A stretch of DNA of 64,000 nt from assembly GCF_003149515.1 (NCBI RefSeq), contig NZ_CP029145.1, positions 992,001-1,056,000 on the forward strand, read 5' to 3'. The stretch is from Hymenobacter nivis (GTDB taxonomy: Bacteria > Bacteroidota > Bacteroidia > Cytophagales > Hymenobacteraceae). Shown piece after piece: positions 1 through 9,137 of this stretch (within the stretch, counting starts at the first letter, position 1; each line of letters starts with the position of its first letter). The translations under genes were made by a program, and so were the position numbers. Under the pieces are notes generated by a model. That model searched no databases. It had not been told where the DNA came from and saw only the letters and a list, made by a program, of their open reading frames with translations.

Positions 1-392
1 GCCTCGATGGCCGCCGACATGGTGCCCGAGTACAGCACGTTCACCGAGGCGTTGGAGCCGTGGTTGATGCCCGACACCACGAGGTCGGGCGTGCGGTCTT
101 TCAGCACGTAGTGCTTGGCGATTTTCACGCAGTCGGCCGGTGTGCCCGAGCACTGATAGGCGGCCACGTCGGGCCCAAACACGCGGTTTTCCGTCAGGCG
201 CAACGGCTGGCCGATGGTGATGGCGTGGCCCATGCCCGACTGCGGCGAGTCGGGCGCCACTACCACCACTTCGGCCCCCAGGGCCTGTACGATGCGCACC
301 AAATGCCGGATGCCGGGGGCGGTGATGCCGTCGTCGTTGGAAACGAGGACGAGCGGACGAGGAGCGGCGGAAGCGAGGGGCGAGTCGGACAT
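1..392 (-). CDS. surE: 5'/3'-nucleotidase SurE (C-terminal part outside window)
   Basis: SurE is a metal-dependent nucleoside monophosphatase of the cytoplasm. The reverse strand reads from an ATG at 392 into the window edge, giving about 130 residues. Visible signatures are the N-terminal acidic pair in NDDGITAPGI, the serine in PDSPQSGMGHAIT, and SGINHGSNAS, which carries the conserved metal-site asparagine. The C-terminal half is cut off by the window start. It is divergent from the M14 peptidase gene, with only 76 bp between the two chosen starts, so the two genes probably share a compact promoter region. Confidence 0.93.
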   Translation of the reverse strand, partial: MSDSPLASAAPRPLVLVSNDDGITAPGIRHLVRIVQALGAEVVVVAPDSPQSGMGHAITIGQPLRLTENRVFGPDVAAYQCSGTPADCVKIAKHYVLKDRTPDLVVSGINHGSNASVNVLYSGTMSAAIE

Positions 393-468
393 GAGAAAAG
401 CAACGGTACTGGGCACAGGTACGCGAGGGCCCCGGGTGCGGTTCGGCTTTTTGGTGGAATTTGCAGCC

Positions 469-2235
469 ATGTTCGCTTTACTCTTCGCCGCCCTGATGCC
501 TGCCTTCGCCCCCGCCCCACCGCCCGCCCCCGCCTGGCGCACTCCGTTTGAGCTAGATCCGGCCCGCAACACCACCGCCACCCACGCCGAGTGCGTGGCC
601 TACTACCAAAAGCTGGCCGCCGCCTACCCCGGCCATATCAGCCTACGCGAGGCGGGCCCCACCGACTGCGGCCTGCCACTGCACGAGGTCGTGCTGTCGG
701 CCGACGGCGACACCGACCCGGTGCACCTGCGGGCCCTGCACCGGCCGGTGCTCTTCATCCAGAACGGCATCCACCCGGGCGAGCCCGAAGGCATCGACGC
801 CAGCATGATGCTGGCCCGCGACCTGGTGCAGCAGCCGCGGCTAGCCAAGCTGCTGGTGGGCGTCACGGTCGTCATCGTGCCCATTTACAACGTGGGTGGG
901 GCCCTGAACCGCAACGCCACCACCCGCGCCAACCAGGACGGCCCGGCCAGCTACGGCTTCCGCGGCAACGCCCGCAACTTCGACCTGAACCGCGACTACG
1001 TGAAGCAGGACACGCGCAACGCCCGTTCGTTTGCGGCGCTGTTTCAGAAGTGGCAGCCGGAGGTATTCGTGGAAACCCACACCTCCAACGGGGCCGATTA
1101 CCAGTACACGATGACGCTCATTCCGACCCAGCCCAGCAAGCTGGCGCCGGCCCTGGGGGCCTACCTGCAACAGCAGCTGCTGCCCGCGCTATACAAGGGC
1201 ATGGACCAGAAAAAGTGGGCCATGACGCCGTACGTGGACTTTGCGGGCGAAACGCCGGAGAGCGGAATGCAGGCGTTTTTGGAGAGCCCGCGCTACTCCA
1301 CCGGCTACGCGGCCCTGTTCCACACCATCGGCTTCATGCCCGAAACCCACATGCTGAAGGCCTTCGGGCCCCGCGTGCGCGCCACCTACGACCTGCTGCT
1401 AACCATACTCGAAACCGTGCAGCGCCAGGCCCCCGCCCTGCTGGCCGCCCGTGCCGGGGCCCTGGCCGCGCAGGCCACCCAAACCACCTTCCCCCTGGCC
1501 TGGGCCCTGGACGATAAGCCGAGCGAAACCGTGCAGTTCCGCGGCTACGAGGCCGGCCACCGGCCCAGCGAAGTCAGCGGCCAGCCGCGCCTGTACTACG
1601 ACCGCGCCCGGCCCTACACCCGGCCCGTGCCCTACACCAACACGGCCCACCCCACGGCCACCGTGGGGGCCCCCACGGCCTACCTCATCCCGCAAGCCTG
1701 GGCCGAGGTGGTGGACAACCTGCGCCGCAACGGCGTGCAGCTGGAGCGCCTGGCGCAGGACGTGACCGTGCCCGCCGAGACGTACTACGTGGAGGATTTC
1801 CAGACCGTACCCCGCGCCTACGAAGGCCATTACCTGCATAGCAAAGTGCGCCTGCGCACCGTGGGGGCCCCCGTGGCCTGCCGCGCCGGCGACTACGTGG
1901 CCCGCGTGGCCCAGCCCGCCGCCCGCTACCTCGTGGAAACCCTGGAGCCCCAAGCCACCGACTCGTTCTTCGCCTGGGGCTTCTTCGACAGCATTTTGCA
2001 GCAGAAAGAGCACTACTCCGACTACGTGTTTGAGGACCTGGCCGCCGACCTGCTGCGCCGCGACCCGGCCCTGCGCCAGCAGCTCGAAGCCGCCCGCCAG
2101 GCCGATGCTAAGCTGGCCACCAGCGGCCCCGCCCAGCTCGAATGGGTGTACCAGCACTCGGCCTACCACGAGCCCACCCACAACCGCTACCCCGTGGCCC
2201 GCTGGTTGGGGGCTGGCGAGCTACCCACGGAGTAG
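469..2235 (+). CDS. secreted M14-family zinc carboxypeptidase
   Basis: Predicted metallopeptidase of the M14 (carboxypeptidase A-like) superfamily acting outside the cytoplasm. From the ATG at 469 the protein is 588 aa and starts with a hydrophobic signal peptide (MFALLFAALMPAFA). An in-frame ATG at 391 would add 26 residues and overlap the surE start, so 469 is preferred. Zinc-site features: HPGEPEG (His102, Glu105) and a later ETHTSN (His204). NRNATTRANQDG and NLNRDY-like Arg/Asn motifs lie between, as in M14 proteins. The C-terminal 250 residues lack a domain I recognise. Substrate unknown. Confidence 0.88.
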   Translation: MFALLFAALMPAFAPAPPPAPAWRTPFELDPARNTTATHAECVAYYQKLAAAYPGHISLREAGPTDCGLPLHEVVLSADGDTDPVHLRALHRPVLFIQNGIHPGEPEGIDASMMLARDLVQQPRLAKLLVGVTVVIVPIYNVGGALNRNATTRANQDGPASYGFRGNARNFDLNRDYVKQDTRNARSFAALFQKWQPEVFVETHTSNGADYQYTMTLIPTQPSKLAPALGAYLQQQLLPALYKGMDQKKWAMTPYVDFAGETPESGMQAFLESPRYSTGYAALFHTIGFMPETHMLKAFGPRVRATYDLLLTILETVQRQAPALLAARAGALAAQATQTTFPLAWALDDKPSETVQFRGYEAGHRPSEVSGQPRLYYDRARPYTRPVPYTNTAHPTATVGAPTAYLIPQAWAEVVDNLRRNGVQLERLAQDVTVPAETYYVEDFQTVPRAYEGHYLHSKVRLRTVGAPVACRAGDYVARVAQPAARYLVETLEPQATDSFFAWGFFDSILQQKEHYSDYVFEDLAADLLRRDPALRQQLEAARQADAKLATSGPAQLEWVYQHSAYHEPTHNRYPVARWLGAGELPTE

Positions 2236-2329
2236 CCGTTGAACGACCGTGCAGCCGCACGGACTTGCAGCGTCCGCGCTACCCTATTTCCAGCCCTTTC
2301 CGGTTCCAGTGGGCCAGAGCGGCGGCGGC

Positions 2330-2740
2330 TTAGTATGTATTCTGGCAGAAATCGAGTACGGCGATGCGGGGGTCGGGAGCGGTGCGGACGGCTTCGTAGG
2401 GCAGCAGGAATTTGCCCATTTCGGTGCTGGACGCGGCCGTGGCAGGCTGCACGGGGGCTCCGGCGCTGGTGAAGAGCCGCAGCCGATAGGCCCGAAAATC
2501 GAACAGCACCTCAAACGAGCCGCCAGCGCAGAGCACGGTCCCCGTGCTGAGGCCCCGGGGCGTGACGCAGAACGTGGCCTGCCACCATTGGTTGAGCAAG
2601 GGACTGAGGGCCAGGCGCGTTTTGCACACCACCTGCGCCAGCGGTGCAGCGTGTCGCGGGTGGGGGCTCAGGCAGCGGCGGGCAGGGCGGGCCAGGCAGC
2701 AGCAGCGGAGCAGCGGGCAGGGCGGCAGGAAGTTAGTGCG
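2330..2740 (-). pseudogene. decayed DUF5996-family gene
   Basis: Read on the minus strand, the last ~115 residues resemble DUF5996: KTRLALSPLLNQWWQ, VTPRGLSTG, FEVLFDFRAYRLRL, then KFLLPYEAVRTAPDPR and the terminal FCQNTY. The matching N-terminal piece (WPALP, then PTRDTLHRW) sits in another frame. It is separated by a TGA at 2668-2670 and needs a one-base shift near 2650 to join. DUF5996 proteins have no established function. Two independent lesions argue for a real pseudogene rather than a single sequencing slip. No intact start is visible upstream. Confidence 0.6.
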
Positions 2741-3086
2741 GGCGGCAGGGTAAGCGCCACCGGCCGGGGCCCCGGCGACGGCCAGCGGCGTAGAGCAGTT
2801 TGCGGACCGGGCCGAGGCCGTGTATGGCCTGCGCCGTGCGCGCGGCGGCATTCTTCGGGTTCGTGCTGGCAGGGGCTTTTGGGATAGAAAGTCTCGGCTG
2901 CACGCCCACAACGGCCTGGCCTTGCGGGATGTGCCGGAAATGGCGCGGGAAGCCCTGCGCCCCGGGGCCCCGCGTGCTGGCGCGGGAACTGCTGGCCACG
3001 TGGGGCCCCGGAGCGGAACAGCCCGCGTATTTTGGGCCGAGGCGCAACCTTTGGGGCCCCGGACATCACAGCCGGGGCCCTAAAAG
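2741..3086. other. GC-rich spacer with GGGGCCCC-type palindromes
   Basis: No convincing gene. Overlapping open frames on both strands have the low-complexity Arg/Gly/Pro composition of GC-rich shadows. The stretch holds at least four GGGGCCCC or GGGCCC palindromes near 2960-3080, the motif that recurs through the whole core region. Nothing else recognised. Confidence 0.5.
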
Positions 3087-3782
3087 ATGCCCCGCATGAA
3101 CCTCCAAGCGCACTACGACGCCATGCGCGCCGCCGCCGTCCACCGGCTGGCGCATGGACAAGCCGAGCTGGACCCCTTGATTGATTCACCGGATGACGAC
3201 CGCCGCGGCATCACGCTGCTGGCGCGGCCCCCGGCCCGCATCACAGCCGCCATCGAAACTATTATGGCTGATTTTCGCCGCGCCGAGCCCCAGCAGTACT
3301 ACTACCCGGCTTCCGACGTGCACCTCACCGTGTTGTCCATCATCTCGTGCTACCGCGGGTTCGCGCTGCCCATGATTGACGCCGCGGCGTACCGGGCGGC
3401 CGTGCGCGAGATTGTGGGGCCCGTACGGCCGTTCGGCGTCACCTTTTCGGGCCTCACGGCCTCGCCGGGCGGCATCATCGTGCAGGGCACGCCCATCGGC
3501 CCCGGCCTGGCCGAGCTGCGCGACCGCACCCGCGCCCACTTCCAGCACTCGGCCTTGCAGCAGTCCATCGACCAGCGCTACAGCATCCAAACGGCCCATT
3601 CCACCATCATCCGCTTCCGGGCCAACATCCTGTACACTAAGACGCTGCTGGCTAAAATCGAAAAATACCAGCACCACTTCATCGGCACATTCGAAGTGGA
3701 CGAAATAGAGCTGGTATTCAACGACTGGTACCAGCGGGCAGCAAGTACCGTTCTAATGGAGAAATATTCCCTGTTTAAATAG
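3087..3782 (+). CDS. 2H phosphoesterase superfamily protein (2'-5' RNA ligase-like)
   Basis: 231 aa with the two His-x-Thr/Ser signatures of the 2H superfamily: DVHLTV (His79) and TAHSTI (His171). Family members hydrolyse or form 2'-5' and cyclic phosphodiester bonds in RNA or nucleotides; the substrate here cannot be read from sequence. The spacing between the motifs (~92 residues) and the total length fit the LigT/cyclic phosphodiesterase group. A second Met at position 4 is an alternative start. The gene stands alone, convergent with ribBA, with a 30-bp gap and no clear terminator. Confidence 0.8.
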   Translation: MPRMNLQAHYDAMRAAAVHRLAHGQAELDPLIDSPDDDRRGITLLARPPARITAAIETIMADFRRAEPQQYYYPASDVHLTVLSIISCYRGFALPMIDAAAYRAAVREIVGPVRPFGVTFSGLTASPGGIIVQGTPIGPGLAELRDRTRAHFQHSALQQSIDQRYSIQTAHSTIIRFRANILYTKTLLAKIEKYQHHFIGTFEVDEIELVFNDWYQRAASTVLMEKYSLFK

Positions 3783-3812
3783 CCTCTTAGTGCTTGTACG
3801 CTGGCACCGCTT

Positions 3813-5057
3813 TTAAGCCGCCGGGGCCCCGGCGCTGGTCACCAGGGCCGCCTCGGCGTCGCGCAGGATTTCGTGGCCCATTTTGTCGCGCTTAGTGGCC
3901 AGGTAGGTGGCGTTGTGCGGGTTGGAGGCAATTTCGATGGGCACGGTTTCCACCACTTCCAGGCCGTAGCCGGCCAGGCCGGTGCGCTTCTTGGGGTTGT
4001 TGGTGAGCAGGCGCATCTGGCGGATGCCAAGGTCGCGTAGGATGGCGGCGCCCACGCCGTAGTCGCGCTCATCGCCCCGGAAGCCCAGGTCCTCATTGGC
4101 CTGCACCGTATCGCGGCCCTGCTCCTGCAACTTGTAAGCTTTCAGCTTATTAATCAGGCCAATGCCGCGGCCTTCCTGGTTCATGTACACTACCACGCCG
4201 CGGCCCTCGTAGTCGATTTGCTGCATGGCCTGGTGCAGCTGGGACCCGCAGTCGCAGCGGCACGAGCCGAAAATATCGCCCGTGATGCACGAGCTGTGCA
4301 CGCGCGTCAGCATCGGGGCCGGGTCGCTGAGGTCGCCCTTCACCAGGGCCAGGTGCTGGGCCCCGTTCGAGCGCTGGGTGTAGGCATAAAGGTCGAAATC
4401 GCCCCAGGCGGTGGGCAGCTGCACCGAAATCTCGCGCTGAATCAGGCTCTCCTGCGCCAGGCGGTACTTGATGAGGTCCTGCACCGAAATCAGCTTCAAA
4501 TCCCACTGCTTGGCCACTTTTTCGAGGTCGGGCAGGCGGGCCATCTCGCCGTCTTCCTTCAAAATCTCGACCAGCACGCCGGCCGGTGCGAAGCCCGCGA
4601 GGCGGGCCAGGTCCACGGCCGCTTCGGTATGGCCGGCGCGGCGCAGCACGCCCTCGCGGCGGGCCTTAAGGGGGAAAATGTGGCCGGGCTTGCCCAGGTC
4701 TTCGGGCTTGGTGGTGGGGTCCACGAGGGCCCGGATGGTTTTGCTGCGGTCGGAGGCCGAGATGCCGGTGGTCACGCCATTCGTCAGCAAATCCACGCTC
4801 ACCGTGAAGGGCGTGGCGTGCAGGGCCGTGTTGCGGCCCACCATCAGCTCCAGGCCCAGCTCGTCGCAGCGCGCTTCGGTGAGGGGCGCGCAAACCAGGC
4901 CGCGCCCGTGGGTGGCCATGAAGTTGATGATTTCGGGCGTGGCGGCCTCGGCGGCGCAAATGAAATCGCCCTCGTTTTCACGGTCCTCGTCGTCCACTAC
5001 GATAACGACTTTACCGGCGCGCAGGTCCGCAATGGCGGATTCAATGGTATCGAGCAT
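3813..5057 (-). CDS. ribBA: bifunctional DHBP synthase / GTP cyclohydrolase II
   Basis: 414-aa fusion that makes both early riboflavin precursors in the cytoplasm. The N-terminal RibB half shows the acidic [10 protein letters not shown] loop (residues 22-31), which forms 3,4-dihydroxy-2-butanone 4-phosphate from ribulose 5-phosphate. The C-terminal RibA half shows the zinc cysteines in [19 protein letters not shown], for GTP ring opening. The start was set at MLDTIESA because it aligns with RibB proteins; the open frame continues 38 codons upstream without homology. The upstream 100 bp is AT-rich and probably the promoter. I see no FMN riboswitch. Confidence 0.96.
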   Translation of the reverse strand: MLDTIESAIADLRAGKVVIVVDDEDRENEGDFICAAEAATPEIINFMATHGRGLVCAPLTEARCDELGLELMVGRNTALHATPFTVSVDLLTNGVTTGISASDRSKTIRALVDPTTKPEDLGKPGHIFPLKARREGVLRRAGHTEAAVDLARLAGFAPAGVLVEILKEDGEMARLPDLEKVAKQWDLKLISVQDLIKYRLAQESLIQREISVQLPTAWGDFDLYAYTQRSNGAQHLALVKGDLSDPAPMLTRVHSSCITGDIFGSCRCDCGSQLHQAMQQIDYEGRGVVVYMNQEGRGIGLINKLKAYKLQEQGRDTVQANEDLGFRGDERDYGVGAAILRDLGIRQMRLLTNNPKKRTGLAGYGLEVVETVPIEIASNPHNATYLATKRDKMGHEILRDAEAALVTSAGAPAA

Positions 5058-5204
5058 GGAATAAATTACTGAATTGCTAATTGATAAATTGTTGCCAAGG
5101 GCCAGGCCAGTGGGCGGTGTGGACAAACAAACCGGCGCGGTCCTGCCCGTTTGCTTGTCAGCGCTGCGCAAACATCCTTCTCAACCGCCCAAGCCGCCGC
5201 GAAG

Positions 5205-6428
5205 TTACCCCCGGCCCTCCGATGCCCGTTGAAACCGCTGCGTGGGCTGCCACACCGGGGGCCCCGCGCCGCGCAGGTAGCGCCAGCCGCCAAGCAGCAG
5301 CGCCGCGTTCATGCTGTAGAAGTGGGTGACGAAGCGCAGCTTCCGCGAGTGCCGGCCCCGGCGGCGCAGGGCCCCGTCGAGCAGCAGCAGCGCCGGAACT
5401 ACCAGTTGGCCGGCCAGGGCCAGTTGGTAAAACCAGCCCGCACCCCGCGCCACCAGCCCCGCCGTAGCCGCCAGCAGCGCCAGCAGCAGCGCCGGCGTGA
5501 GCCAGCGCAGCACCTTATGCGACCAAAACGCAAACGCCACCCCGCGCCACGGCGGCCACAGCAGGGCCCGGAACTCTTTCAGGTTCTGGAAATTGCCGGT
5601 GGCGATGCGCGCCTTGCGGCGGAACTCTTCGGGCAGGTGGTCCGACACGTCCTCGTAACAGTGGGCCCGCAGCTCGTTGATGGCGCGGTAGCCGGCGCGC
5701 AACGCGGCCAGCGTTACGTAAAAATCATCGACCAGAAACGCGGCCGGGGCTGGAAAATAAGCCGCCCGGCGCACCGCGAAACAGCCGCCGAAGGCCCCCA
5801 TCATGGCCCCCCACACCACGCCCTCCTGGTACTTTATTTGGTTTTCGCGCTCCAGGTAGGCTTTTTCCTGGCCGGAGATGCCCGCCGCCCCGTGCGCGGG
5901 GTTGAGGATGTGGCCGCCCACCACCCCCACGCGCGGCTGGCGGAAGTGCTTGGCCAAGTGGTAGAGCGTGTCGGGGGTAAAAAATACGTTGGCATCCGTC
6001 AGCACCAGCACCGGGGCGGTGGCTTGCCGGCCCAACTGCTCCACCACGGCCGGCTTGCCCCGGCGCTGGGCGTGGGCCACTACGTGCAGCTGCGGGTGCC
6101 GCCGGGCCAGTTTTTCGAGCAGGGCGTTGGTGTCGTCGGTGGACGCGTCGGACCCCACTAGCAAGCGTATTTTCTCTACCGGGTACGTGGTGGCGAAGGT
6201 GGACCGGACTTTTTTCTCGATGACCGCTGCCTCGTTGTGGGCGGCCAGCAGGACGTCGATTGCCGGCAAATCGGGGTCTTCGGGCCCCCACACAGCGGCG
6301 TTCTGGGACTTATTACGCGCCCAGCGGGCCAGCAGCCACGGAAACAACACGTAGCTGTGGGCCACCAGCAGCAAGCTGCCCCAAAACACGGCGGCCAGCA
6401 CCAGCAGCACCAGGTAGGAGCCCGGCAT
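5205..6428 (-). CDS. family 2 glycosyltransferase, membrane-bound
   Basis: 407-aa inner-membrane glycosyltransferase. An N-terminal membrane helix (YLVLLVLAAVFWGSLLLV) precedes a GT-A domain with LLAAHNEAAVIEKK, the nucleotide-binding VGSDASTDD, a DXD-like VLTDANVFF, and the acceptor-side VDDFYVTL. Two or three hydrophobic helices follow (WLTPALLLALLAATAG and LALAGQLVVPALLLL). Its ATG overlaps by one base the stop of the upstream glycosyltransferase (TGATG), so the two are translationally coupled. It is the last gene of a three-gene operon, probably for cell-surface polysaccharide. Donor and acceptor unknown. Confidence 0.88.
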   Translation of the reverse strand: MPGSYLVLLVLAAVFWGSLLLVAHSYVLFPWLLARWARNKSQNAAVWGPEDPDLPAIDVLLAAHNEAAVIEKKVRSTFATTYPVEKIRLLVGSDASTDDTNALLEKLARRHPQLHVVAHAQRRGKPAVVEQLGRQATAPVLVLTDANVFFTPDTLYHLAKHFRQPRVGVVGGHILNPAHGAAGISGQEKAYLERENQIKYQEGVVWGAMMGAFGGCFAVRRAAYFPAPAAFLVDDFYVTLAALRAGYRAINELRAHCYEDVSDHLPEEFRRKARIATGNFQNLKEFRALLWPPWRGVAFAFWSHKVLRWLTPALLLALLAATAGLVARGAGWFYQLALAGQLVVPALLLLDGALRRRGRHSRKLRFVTHFYSMNAALLLGGWRYLRGAGPPVWQPTQRFQRASEGRG

Positions 6429-7663
6429 CACGGGGCGGGCACGGCTTGCCCCGTCCCGAGTTGCGCGTACAGCGCCTCAAATCTTTCCGTCACCCGGTTA
6501 TTGTCGTACACATCGGCGGCGGTGCGGGCGGCGGCGGCCCCGAGGGGCCCCACGGGCAGGCGGCCGTGGTAGTAGTCGCGCAGGGCGGCCTGCCAGGCGG
6601 GGGGCCCGTCGCGCAGCACCACATCGTGGCCGTCGCGCACGGCAATGCCTTCGGCCCCCAGGCCGGTGCTGAGAATGGCTTTGCCCAGGGCCATGCCCTC
6701 GATGATTTTGACGCGCATCCCGCCACCGCTCAGCAGCGGCACCAGCATCAAATCGTATTGCCGCATGAAGGCGGCGGCCGAGTCCACGAAGCCGTGGATG
6801 AACACGTTATCCGTGCGCGGGGCCAGCAAGTGGGGCGGCGTGCCGGTGCCGGCCACGTGCAACTCCAAATCGGGCAGCTCGGCGTGCACAGCGGGCCACA
6901 CCTCGCGCAGCAGCCAGTCGAGGCCCTCCAAGTTGGGCAGCCAGTTCAGCGAGCCAATCATGAACACGGAGCGCAGCCGGGGCTCAATAGCCGGGTCGGG
7001 CTGAAAGGAACTCATTTCCACGGCCGCCGGAATCAGGGCAATGGGCTCGGGGCAGCCCAGCTCCTTCAGGCGCACAATATCTTCTTCAGTAATAGCCGCT
7101 ACGCCGTCAAAACACCACAGATATTCTTTCTCAAAACTACGTAGCCGGGTAGCTAGCTGGCTTAAATACCGACGTTTCGCCGAATTTTTCTCGCCCTTCG
7201 CGAGTCGCTCCCAGATGACATATTCAATATTGTGGGCACGTAGTACACTCACGGTCCTTTCAGGCGTCAATTCTTCCGAAGCCAGCCACTCGTGGTACCA
7301 AGCCATATAAGTGCCTTCGTACTGTATTACGTCAAATTTTTCGGCCTGAATTAGTGCCACCAACGCGCCGATTACCTCCGAGCTGATAAACCGCTCCACG
7401 TTGTAGGGCATACCGGAAAACAGCAAGTTTCGCAGCGCCTTCAGCGGCTTGAGGCGCGTGTCCACTGCCACCGTTACCAGCCGGAAATTGGGGCCCAGGT
7501 GGGCCAGGGCGTCGGCGGGCTGGTAGTGCTTGGGGGTGTTGATGGCTAACATCGTGACGCGGTGGCCGGCGCGCAGCAGCCCGGCCGTGATGTTGTAAAT
7601 CCCGATGGCCCCGCCGTCGTGCAGCGGAAATGGCACCCGCGGGCTTACTTGGAGAATGTGCAT
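6428..7663 (-). CDS. family 4-type glycosyltransferase (GT-B)
   Basis: 411 aa, starting at MHILQVSPRVPFPLHDGG, the usual N-terminal strand and Gly-rich loop of GT-B enzymes. The C-terminal Rossmann domain carries SLNWLPNLEGLDWLL, LHVAGTG, and the nucleotide-sugar site PLLSGGGMRVKIIEGMALG with the conserved glutamate. Longer upstream starts overlap the neighbouring gene and have no homology. The next gene upstream ends 29 bp away, and downstream the stop overlaps the GT2 start. Likely part of an exopolysaccharide or glycan assembly operon. Confidence 0.9.
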   Translation of the reverse strand: MHILQVSPRVPFPLHDGGAIGIYNITAGLLRAGHRVTMLAINTPKHYQPADALAHLGPNFRLVTVAVDTRLKPLKALRNLLFSGMPYNVERFISSEVIGALVALIQAEKFDVIQYEGTYMAWYHEWLASEELTPERTVSVLRAHNIEYVIWERLAKGEKNSAKRRYLSQLATRLRSFEKEYLWCFDGVAAITEEDIVRLKELGCPEPIALIPAAVEMSSFQPDPAIEPRLRSVFMIGSLNWLPNLEGLDWLLREVWPAVHAELPDLELHVAGTGTPPHLLAPRTDNVFIHGFVDSAAAFMRQYDLMLVPLLSGGGMRVKIIEGMALGKAILSTGLGAEGIAVRDGHDVVLRDGPPAWQAALRDYYHGRLPVGPLGAAAARTAADVYDNNRVTERFEALYAQLGTGQAVPAP

Positions 7664-7692
7664 GGGCGGCGAAGATAAGCCGGGGGCCCTCC

Positions 7693-8868
7693 CTACGCCG
7701 GGCCGGGCGCCAGGGCGGCCTGCACGGCTTGCCACAGCACTTCGGCGCTGCGCACCCACGAAAAGCGGGCCACGTTAGCCAGGCCAGCGGCCCGCAGGCG
7801 CGCCCGCAGCGGCGCGTCGTGGCTAATCTGGGCCAGGGCCCTGGCAATAGCCGCCGGCTGGTGCGGGTCGCAGAGCAAGGCCCCGGCGGAACCGCCCGCC
7901 ACCTCGGGCAGCGACGACAGGTTGGACGTGATGACCGGGCAGCCGCTGGCCTGGGCCTCCACCACGGGCAGGCCAAACCCCTCAAAGAAAGGCACATACA
8001 CTGTGGCCAACGCGGCCGCGTACAGGCCCGTCAGCTCCTCCTCGCCCACGCGGCCCGTGAAGCGCACGGCGGCCCGCACGGCCGGCGGCAACTGCTGGTA
8101 GGCCTCAAAAATGGGCCCGGCCCGCCAGGCCTCACGGCCCACCACCAGTAGCTGCATATTAGCCCCGGGCCCCGCCAGGTCCTCCCCTGCCGCCGCGGCC
8201 TTAAACAGACCGAACGCCCGTAGCAAATTCTCCAGGTTTTTGCGCGGTTGCAGGGCACCCACGAACAGGAAATACGGCTGCCCCCCGCTGAATTGCGCCC
8301 GCACGGCCGCTTGCTGCGCCGGCGGCTGCGGCCGGAAGTGCGCGGCCGGCGCGTTGTAGGCCACCCGAATGCATTCCGCGGGCAGGCCAAACTGCTCGGC
8401 CACGTCGCGCCGGGTAGCCTCCGACACGGCCACCAGCTGCGCGGCGGCGCGGGCGAAGCGCGGCAGGAAGTACGCGTAGTAGCGCTGCATGAGGCGGCCC
8501 ACGTCGTGGGGACGGTGCAGGTAGGCCAGGTCGTGCAGCACCAGCACGCGGGGCACGCGCGTGCCCAGCACCGTGAAGGATTCGGGCGAGAGCAGCACGG
8601 CCGGGCGGTGCCGCCGCAGCCACCCGGCCACGGCACCCTCGTACCAGGCCAGGATTAGCAAAGGGTGGCGCGCCGGGGGCCGCAGCACATGGGGCACCAC
8701 GTTGGGCCCCAGCAGGTAGCGCGGGTCGTAGAACCGGTCGAAGAGGAAGTGAAACGTGCACTCCGGGTGCTGGTGCACCAGGCAGCTTAGCGTTTCAAAC
8801 GTGTAGCGGCCCAGGCCCTCCAGCTGGTTGCCGGGCAGCAAAAAGCGCGTAGTGACGGCGATGTGCAT
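7693..8868 (-). CDS. family 4 glycosyltransferase (group 1)
   Basis: 391-aa GT-B glycosyltransferase, first gene of the 8868-to-5205 operon. N-terminus MHIAVTTRFLLPGNQLEGLGRY; C-terminal domain with FVGALQPRKNLENLL, LLVVGR, VRFTGRVGEEEL and FEGFGLPVVEAQASGCPV, the EX7E donor-site motif typical of GT4. An upstream extension of 58 codons is open only because of high GC and is rejected. It transfers a sugar from a nucleotide donor at the cytoplasmic face; specificity not deducible. Confidence 0.92.
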   Translation of the reverse strand: MHIAVTTRFLLPGNQLEGLGRYTFETLSCLVHQHPECTFHFLFDRFYDPRYLLGPNVVPHVLRPPARHPLLILAWYEGAVAGWLRRHRPAVLLSPESFTVLGTRVPRVLVLHDLAYLHRPHDVGRLMQRYYAYFLPRFARAAAQLVAVSEATRRDVAEQFGLPAECIRVAYNAPAAHFRPQPPAQQAAVRAQFSGGQPYFLFVGALQPRKNLENLLRAFGLFKAAAAGEDLAGPGANMQLLVVGREAWRAGPIFEAYQQLPPAVRAAVRFTGRVGEEELTGLYAAALATVYVPFFEGFGLPVVEAQASGCPVITSNLSSLPEVAGGSAGALLCDPHQPAAIARALAQISHDAPLRARLRAAGLANVARFSWVRSAEVLWQAVQAALAPGPA

Positions 8869-9137
8869 GAAAGAAAAGCAACGAAAAAATACTGGCGGCC
8901 GCCACCTGCGCCGCGAAGGAAGCGGGTTTAGCCGCCCCCGGGACCCCGTTGGGGCCCCGGGCCGGCTGGCTACCTGACGGCCCCGCCCCGCCCGCACCGG
9001 CTGTCCACCCACCCCGATAACCCCGTCGTCGCGGGCAACCACTCATTTACTCCGAGCAAACCCAGCGCGACGGGCTCCAATCCTGGAAAATCCAGCCCGC
9101 AGACAAGCAGGCCGGGGCCCCACCAGCGCCGGTGCCC
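8869..9137. other. GC-rich intergenic spacer
   Basis: 269 bp between the glycosyltransferase operon start and the K+ channel stop. It contains several GGGGCCCC palindromes and should hold the operon promoter. No gene or terminator hairpin is convincing here. Confidence 0.4.

Noticed and set aside
591..1517. Long open frame inside the M14 peptidase gene
   Set aside because: Arg/Pro/Gly-rich shadow of a high-GC gene; the peptidase frame has all motifs.
1399..2181. 260-codon antisense frame under the M14 peptidase
   Set aside because: Composition (Gly/Val/His-rich) typical of antisense to GC-rich codons; no motif.
2668..3189. 173-codon minus-strand frame before the 2H phosphoesterase
   Set aside because: Low complexity except for the short DUF5996-like end, which belongs to the pseudogene.
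4218..5072. 284-codon plus-strand frame over ribBA
   Set aside because: Complete antisense of a clear enzyme gene.
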